Source of the DNA: Qipengyuania_C sp046254955
Lineage (GTDB): Bacteria; Pseudomonadota; Alphaproteobacteria; Sphingomonadales; Sphingomonadaceae
DNA: 64,000 nucleotides
Direction: 5' to 3'
NCBI RefSeq assembly: GCF_046254955.1
Contig: NZ_JBJXRG010000002.1
Coordinates: forward strand, 1-64,000
The notes under the pieces were generated by a model. It saw only the letters and a list, made by a program, of their open reading frames with translations. It was not told the DNA's origin and searched no databases. This document shows positions 59,557-64,000 of this stretch, piece by piece; the stretch's first letter is position 1; every line of letters starts with the position of its first letter. The translations under genes and the position numbers were made by a program.

Positions 59557-60533
59557 GGAGAATTGTTGCCGCGCAGCAGACGAGTGAAAAGAGCTCGTAA
59601 GCCTAGATAGACTGCAAATGCCAAGGCGATACCGGCAATGCCGTCCACGGCATAGTGCCAACCAAGCGCAACCGACAGTATTGCGATGTAGAGGCTGATT
59701 GCCGCGACGGGGATCCACCATCTGCGCGCGAAATAGTAGAAGCACAGCACAGTCCAGGCAGACATGGTTACATGCATGGACGGCATGGCGGATATGCCCG
59801 CTGCCGGGCTGAATTCGCCATTGTAGAAGTTGTACCATAGGTAATCGGCAGCGCGCAGTGTTTGCTCTCCCGGATCCAATCCGGCGAAGCGGTCACCATA
59901 GCCGAGGCGCTCGAAGAAGATCGGACCGCCTGCAGGAAAGAACGTATGCACCAGCGGCCCGACAATCGACCACAGAAGGAAATAGCTCAACGCCATCGCC
60001 GTCTTCTCGGGCGAACTAGGGGCCGCGAACAAGAACATCAGTGCGATAATCATCAGGGCAAACCATCCAGGATGGTAGAACTTGTTGGCGAATTCGATAT
60101 TCATCCAGCACAGCAGCACCCATGGATCGACGCCGAAAAACAACGCTTTGTCGATGTCTGCCAGCAGCGGATCGGCGCCAAATGGCACGAAGATATTGAG
60201 TACTGGCTTGATGTATAGAAACGCCATCATATTGGCCCAGGCAAGCACCATCAGCACCACGAGCTTGGCTACAAGCCAGTTATTGGATCTGATCCATATC
60301 GCAAGCTCTCGCACAGGATTCTTAATCCCAGCGAACATCATCTCGAAGACCTTCCACACAAGTCGGACGCCGAGAAGGCCGAAAGTCATAATGAGCCAAA
60401 ATGGCAGAACTTGTAGGCCGCTTCCGAAATTCACTGATGCAGGCAGCAGAGCATAGGCGAGGAGACCGTTGCCAACGGTAAATAGGGCCGCTGGGATAAT
60501 CCAGGCCAGTTCGAGTGTGGTCTCCCGCATCAT
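59553..60533 (-). CDS. PAP2/inositol-phosphotransferase-like membrane enzyme
   Basis: A 326-residue membrane protein with about eight hydrophobic helices. MPSMHVTMSAW and GWHYAVDGIAGIA are the two His-containing motifs of the Aur1/PAP2 group, and the usual KxxxxxxRP part is not obvious, as in Aur1-like enzymes. Family members transfer phospho-groups among lipids or cleave lipid phosphates. The stop overlaps the preceding lipoprotein gene by 4 bp, in convergent orientation. The substrate is unknown. Confidence 0.82.
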   Translation of the reverse strand: MMRETTLELAWIIPAALFTVGNGLLAYALLPASVNFGSGLQVLPFWLIMTFGLLGVRLVWKVFEMMFAGIKNPVRELAIWIRSNNWLVAKLVVLMVLAWANMMAFLYIKPVLNIFVPFGADPLLADIDKALFFGVDPWVLLCWMNIEFANKFYHPGWFALMIIALMFLFAAPSSPEKTAMALSYFLLWSIVGPLVHTFFPAGGPIFFERLGYGDRFAGLDPGEQTLRAADYLWYNFYNGEFSPAAGISAMPSMHVTMSAWTVLCFYYFARRWWIPVAAISLYIAILSVALGWHYAVDGIAGIALAFAVYLGLRALFTRLLRGNNSP

Positions 60534-60835
60534 TTATTGTCGCTTACTAACCCTGCGAACATGTCGCAATGCAGGCCAGTAGAATTAGCTTAACCTATTG
60601 TGCTGCCGTACCAATGCGGGCCAATTGAACTTCGTCCTCGCTATTGTGGGATCAAGCTGCTAGGCCCCTGATTGACGTCGATATTCGCGACGGACTTCGA
60701 GATTTGCCGACCGCCGCTTGCCCCATGGGCCCCGGCATAAACCAGACGACGATTTCCCTTCATCGAACGATTTGACGCACAACCACCGCGCAATGTCGCG
60801 CGGGGGCACTACACGCGTTCTTGAAAGGAACACTC
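60534..60835 (+). promoter_or_regulatory. Region and leader upstream of the cold-shock gene
   Basis: About 300 nt with no gene; cold-shock genes often have long structured leaders. A 6-bp hairpin (GTTCTT-GAA-AGGAAC, 60817-60831) covers the AAGGAA ribosome-binding sequence just before ATG 60836. The TTGACG at 60770-60775 could be a -35 element but no -10 is clear. Confidence 0.4.
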
Positions 60836-61048
60836 ATGTCTAAGGTAGGCACCGTAAAATTCTTCAACCAGGACAAAGGCTACGGCTTTATCCAGCCCGA
60901 CGATGGTTCGCCGGACAGCTTCGTACACATCACTGCAGTCCAGGCTGCCGGGATGACCAATCTCGATAAGGAACAGCGCCTCAACTACGATGTTGAGATC
61001 GGCCGCAATGGCAAGGAAAGCGCTGTGAACCTGTCGTCTGCCGACTAG
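60836..61048 (+). CDS. cspA: Cold-shock protein (CspA family)
   Basis: A 70-residue OB-fold single-strand RNA/DNA-binding protein. KVGTVKFFNQDKGYGFIQPD contains the RNP1 motif and SFVHITAVQAAG the RNP2-like motif. Members melt RNA secondary structure at low temperature or in stress. ATG 60836 with AAGGAAC before it is preferred over an ATG at 60821 that would add five residues. A strong terminator follows, so it is a single-gene transcript. It is one of several possible csp genes of the genome; the symbol is generic. Confidence 0.94.
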   Translation: MSKVGTVKFFNQDKGYGFIQPDDGSPDSFVHITAVQAAGMTNLDKEQRLNYDVEIGRNGKESAVNLSSAD

Positions 61049-61057
61049 GTGATTACG

Positions 61058-61086
61058 GGGTGCGGCGGATCGCCGCCGCACCCTTT
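61058..61086 (+). terminator. Terminator of the cold-shock gene
   Basis: A perfect 11-bp stem GGGTGCGGCGG (61058-61068) with CCGCCGCACCC (61073-61083) around ATCG is followed by TTT only. The hairpin is strong but the U-tract short. Confidence 0.75.
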
Positions 61087-61113
61087 CGCCTGGGTCTGAA
61101 GCGGGAGGTATGA

Positions 61114-61386
61114 ATGGCTGACAACTACAAATTCTACAACGAGCGGGCCGAGGCGGCAGCGGCTGCTGCCGAAAAAGCTACCCTTGATAATGTGCGTGAC
61201 CGCGAGTTACGCGCCGAAAAGACCTGGCGGGGCCTGGCGACACAGGCGCGATCCGTTGCCAAGCAGCGCGAGAAGGTCGAGCTGGAAAAAGCCGAAAAGC
61301 GGGCTGCTGAAGCACTAGAAGCGGCAGAAGCCGCGGAGGCAGCTGCAGCTGACGCGGCACAAGCCGAGGCGGGCAACCAAGCCTAG
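61114..61386 (+). CDS. Small Ala/Glu-rich coiled-coil protein
   Basis: A 90-residue protein, MADNYKFYNERAEAAAAAAEK with runs of Ala/Glu/Arg and no hydrophobic segment. A continuous helix or coiled coil from about residue 8 to 80 is likely. GGGAGG precedes ATG 61114. The stop overlaps the convergent epimerase stop by 3 bp (61383-61386). No function is assigned, and an expressed role is inferred only from its codon pattern and ribosome-binding site. Confidence 0.75.
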   Translation: MADNYKFYNERAEAAAAAAEKATLDNVRDRELRAEKTWRGLATQARSVAKQREKVELEKAEKRAAEALEAAEAAEAAAADAAQAEAGNQA

Positions 61387-62369
61387 CCCAATTCTCCTAA
61401 CGCAGCATCTTCGGCTGCGTAGCCAAACAAATCCCACGGATAAGCGGCCAGCTGCGGAAATGCAGCGCGCCAGTTAGAGGGATTGTGCGCAACCAACCAA
61501 TCATTAGCTTCCGGACGCATGATATAGGCATCGTCTTCGACAAAGCCGGTTGCCAATGCCTTTTTCGACGAGATCACGAAGGGGGCCGGTACGCTCCACG
61601 GAGTTCTTCCTAGGAACGGGTCCGCATCCCGGCTGAGCCCGACGAATTCTGCTTCCACGCCCATATGGTGGGCAATCGCCTCGCCGATCTCGAGCACGCT
61701 CGGGCTATCGGCATCGCCCAGATTGAAGACACCTCCTTGCGCGTGCCGCGCCGCGAAAGCGGAAAAAGCGCCGATCATCCGTGCCGCTGTTGTCTGGAAC
61801 TGCGATTTGCCTTCAAGCGCCAGCGGAATGCGCCTGCGCCCGTCGATCATGCGTTTGACGAACCACCATTCACGTGGGTGCCTGCTCCACGGCCCATGGA
61901 TTGCGCAGGGCCGCAGGATCGTAGCGCGGTCGCCGAAAAGCTCGCTAGCGCGTTGCTCCATCCGGATTTTGCGGGTCGAATAGGTATCAGGGCCGGGAGC
62001 GACGGTTGATTGATCTTCCGTGATTGGGCCATCGAACTGCGGAAATCCGTTCTGCGCTGCCTCATCGAGCGTGCGGCCCTTGTCGTCGCAATAGACGCTG
62101 GCGGAGGAGATGACTATCAACCGGTCGACCCGGTCCGGATCGTAGCGATCGATATCCTCCCCGTCGTATGCAATGGTGTCGACAATCACGTCGGCAGCTG
62201 GTGCAGTATCCTCGCCCAACAGATAGGGCCGAAAATGCGCAAGGCTGGCGTCATGCCAATCGGGCATGGATCGCGCATGGAGTGTGACATCCCAACCTTC
62301 GGACGCGAAGGCCGAGGCTGCGGCATAGCCAATCTGCCCGCCTCCTATGATCGCTACCGACCCGGTCAT
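61383..62369 (-). CDS. NAD(P)-dependent epimerase/dehydratase-like protein
   Basis: A 328-residue extended SDR-like protein. The N-terminal motif IIGGGQIGYAAA is a variant nucleotide loop, VISSASVY and YSTRK (replacing Y-x-x-x-K as Y-S-T-R-K) follow, so the catalytic Tyr-Lys pair is retained. The C-terminal substrate domain has FNLGDADSPSVLEIGEAI. Its substrate is probably a nucleotide sugar or similar, which is not determinable. It is the last gene of a leftward group after the SEDS-like gene, separated by one base. Confidence 0.85.
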   Translation of the reverse strand: MTGSVAIIGGGQIGYAAASAFASEGWDVTLHARSMPDWHDASLAHFRPYLLGEDTAPAADVIVDTIAYDGEDIDRYDPDRVDRLIVISSASVYCDDKGRTLDEAAQNGFPQFDGPITEDQSTVAPGPDTYSTRKIRMEQRASELFGDRATILRPCAIHGPWSRHPREWWFVKRMIDGRRRIPLALEGKSQFQTTAARMIGAFSAFAARHAQGGVFNLGDADSPSVLEIGEAIAHHMGVEAEFVGLSRDADPFLGRTPWSVPAPFVISSKKALATGFVEDDAYIMRPEANDWLVAHNPSNWRAAFPQLAAYPWDLFGYAAEDAALGELG

Positions 62370-62370
62370 T

Positions 62371-63207
62371 TCATCCGCGCTCCCTTCGCGCCATCCCCAG
62401 TGCTAGAGCAAACCCGATGATGGGCGAGGCACCGTAGCCGATGAGGATGCTGGGATAGCTCGAAATCATTCCGGCCAGGCTAAAGCCTGCAAGTGTTCCT
62501 GCAAGCGCGTATCGCTCGGGTGCGCCCTGGTCGATTACGCGAAGCATCAGCAGGAAGCTCGCTATCATTGTGGCGAGCATTGTGAGAGCGACCAACGGTG
62601 ATGTCATCGCGAGCTCTGCCAGGACGCGTTCGACGAATGGTTCCGGCGGGATAACGCCGCGCACATGGGCGAAGAGAGCCGCGAAGAAGCCGATGATCGC
62701 AACGAGCCCGGGCTTCCATTCTGACCATGCGAGATAAAGCCCGACTGCTGCTCCGGTGAGGGCAAAGGCGCTCGCGGCATCGGGCTGGACCAGGCACATC
62801 AGGATAGCTGTCAAAATGATCGGCGGCGCATAATCGCGATCACGCGCCGCGAGGCAGGCGAGGGAAGGGATTGCGATCATACCTGCGTGCAGATGGAGGC
62901 CCCCAAGCGGGATCCAACGCGAGATGCCGTGAATGTCCGGCCCCGTCACGAGCGGCACGGCGAGCAAGGCAATGAGCGCGACCGTGATGGCGCGTCTGAC
63001 GGGCAAGCTCTCTGGAATTCGCCCGACGCCAATCCAGAAAAGACCGCCGGCGAGTGCCGCGGAATTGATGACAAGGTAGCTGGGCGGCGCGTCGAAGATG
63101 GCAAGGTAGGCGAGGCTTGCCAGGCACGGCAGTGCCAGCGCGAGCAGGGCGGAGAGGCGCGGGCCAATCCAAAGCCGCACAACCTTCGCCCACTTCGGCG
63201 ATGTCAT
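62371..63207 (-). CDS. Short SEDS-like (FtsW/RodA-like) membrane protein
   Basis: A 278-residue protein of about eight hydrophobic helices. Residues 89-102 (GPDIHGISRWIPLG) resemble the G-x4-G-x-x-R-W-I-x-x-G signature of FtsW/RodA, QPD at 141-143 the central Asp loop, and GYGASP (258-263) the terminal GYGGSS region. The order of these motifs matches SEDS proteins, but the protein is far shorter than their usual 370-400 residues. It may be a degenerate or reduced member, or only distantly similar. It starts on the lpd stop and is followed by the epimerase gene. Confidence 0.5.
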   Translation of the reverse strand: MTSPKWAKVVRLWIGPRLSALLALALPCLASLAYLAIFDAPPSYLVINSAALAGGLFWIGVGRIPESLPVRRAITVALIALLAVPLVTGPDIHGISRWIPLGGLHLHAGMIAIPSLACLAARDRDYAPPIILTAILMCLVQPDAASAFALTGAAVGLYLAWSEWKPGLVAIIGFFAALFAHVRGVIPPEPFVERVLAELAMTSPLVALTMLATMIASFLLMLRVIDQGAPERYALAGTLAGFSLAGMISSYPSILIGYGASPIIGFALALGMARRERG

Positions 63208-64000
63208 CAGATGTGAATCGGTTTGCCGATCACCGCCATCGCGGCCTCTTTGATCGCTTCAGGGTGCGTCGGGTGAGCATGGCAGGTATAGGCGATGTCT
63301 TCTGACGTCGCGCCGAATTCCATCGCGATGCCCGCTTCTGCGATCATCGTGCCCGCAACGCTGGCGATGCACCATACGCCGAGCACGCGGTCAGTTTCCG
63401 CATCGGCAATGATCTTCACGAAACCGTCCGGCTCGTGATTGGTTTTGGCGCGGCTGTTAGCCATCATCGGGAATTTGCCGACATTGATCGCCTTCTTGTC
63501 GCCGCCCGCCTTCTCGATCGCCTCTTCTTGAGTGAGGCCAACGCCCGCGATTTCCGGCCAGGTATAGACCACACCGGGGATCACATCGTGATTCACGATG
63601 CCTGTCTGTCCGGCAATATTCTCTGCCACGGCGATGCCTTCGTCCTCGGCCTTGTGCGCCAGCATCGGGCCGGGGACCACATCGCCGATCGCCCACACGC
63701 CATCGACAGTAGTGCGGAAATCGTGATCGATTTCGATCTGTCCGCGCTGATTGGTTTCGAGGCCGATATTTTCAAGCCCCAGCCCATCGGTATTGGGCCG
63801 CCTGCCGATGGACACCAGCACGCAATCGGCTTCGAGCGTTTCTGCATCGCCGCCTGCGCTCGGTTCGAGCGTGAGGGTCGCTTTCTTGCCCTTTACCGTG
63901 CAACCGGTGACCTTGGTCGAGAGGCGCAGTTCCATGCCTTGCTTCTTGAAGATCTTGGCGGCTTCCTTGCGGATATCGCCGTCCATTCCCGGCAGCAGCT
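63207..64000 (-). CDS. lpdA: Dihydrolipoyl dehydrogenase (C-terminal part; gene runs off the window)
   Basis: About 264 residues of the C-terminal two-thirds of a dihydrolipoyl dehydrogenase. LLPGMDGDIRKEAAKIFKKQG continues from beyond base 64000, followed by VLVSIGRRPNTDGLGLEN, the VWAIGDV FAD motif, a MLAHKAEDEG segment, and the terminal YTCHAHPTHPEAIKEAAM with the catalytic His/Glu. It reoxidises the lipoyl groups of the pyruvate and 2-oxoglutarate dehydrogenases. The N-terminal redox Cys pair is outside the window. It is likely the first gene of the leftward lpd-SEDS-epimerase group. Confidence 0.95.
   Translation of the reverse strand, partial: LLPGMDGDIRKEAAKIFKKQGMELRLSTKVTGCTVKGKKATLTLEPSAGGDAETLEADCVLVSIGRRPNTDGLGLENIGLETNQRGQIEIDHDFRTTVDGVWAIGDVVPGPMLAHKAEDEGIAVAENIAGQTGIVNHDVIPGVVYTWPEIAGVGLTQEEAIEKAGGDKKAINVGKFPMMANSRAKTNHEPDGFVKIIADAETDRVLGVWCIASVAGTMIAEAGIAMEFGATSEDIAYTCHAHPTHPEAIKEAAMAVIGKPIHI

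Noticed and set aside
60534..60835. A tRNA gene in the cspA upstream region
   Set aside because: No cloverleaf with a CCA-compatible acceptor stem or T-loop GTTCGA motif could be found.

Overview
The window is chromosomal DNA from an alphaproteobacterium, most likely of the order Sphingomonadales (Erythrobacteraceae or a close relative). The basis is the GC-rich coding sequence, the order of the str, S10, spc and alpha ribosomal operons, an S5 with a long acidic/RGG extension, an L3 with an acidic tail, and many short secreted or lipoprotein genes; this is inference from style, not a database match. Genes are tightly packed, often with ATGA-type stop/start overlaps. No rRNA, tRNA, CRISPR array or insertion sequence was seen.

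1-22 kb is a housekeeping and envelope region: a DEAD-box RNA helicase, glutathione reductase, a lipoprotein, an extended SDR, a TspO-like membrane protein, a UbiK-like coiled coil, recO-leuB, a GT2-GtrA fusion convergent with a PMT-type glycosyltransferase, a TetR regulator with a striking operator pair facing a small membrane protein, metZ with a DsbA-fold isomerase, a three-gene TadE/TadG cluster, apaG, ppx-ppk1 and a LysR regulator.

22-26 kb is the accessory segment. It holds three copies or half-copies of a GC-rich structured repeat, a terminase-small-subunit-like helix-turn-helix protein, and a 764-residue ABC-type ATPase. The ATPase combines a Walker A motif, a central CPFC zinc-hook-like motif, an LSDGE signature and a C-terminal Arg-Glu-His arrangement, the combination expected of the RloC/PrrC family of phage-activated anticodon nucleases. 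Its base composition is visibly more A/T-rich than its neighbours. This is the best candidate for an exciting system in the window. It sits immediately upstream of, and divergent from, the ribosomal genes.

26-49 kb is the ribosomal superoperon: rpsL-rpsG-fusA-tuf; rpsJ-rplC-rplD-rplW-rplB-rpsS-rplV-rpsC-rplP-rpmC-rpsQ; rplN-rplX-rplE-rpsN-rpsH-rplF-rplR-rpsE-rpmD-rplO-secY-adk; then an insertion of an SRPBCC-like secreted protein, gdhA and an SDR; then rpsM-rpsK-rpoA-rplQ. Terminator-like hairpins lie between fusA and tuf, after tuf (only 27 nt before rpsJ), between rpmD and rplO, and after rplQ, suggesting attenuation or internal boundaries. S12 carries Arg at position 88, a change known to give streptomycin resistance elsewhere.

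49-64 kb returns to accessory and envelope metabolism: a serine hydrolase, a prolyl oligopeptidase, two tandem paralogous Arg/Tyr/Asp-rich secreted proteins, a TRIC-like channel and a PepSY protein, an amidase, an M49-type metallopeptidase lipoprotein followed by a two-domain lipoprotein, a PAP2-family membrane enzyme, a cold-shock protein with a leader hairpin over its ribosome-binding site, an Ala-rich coiled coil, and a leftward operon of lpd (partial), a short SEDS-like membrane protein and an epimerase-like protein.
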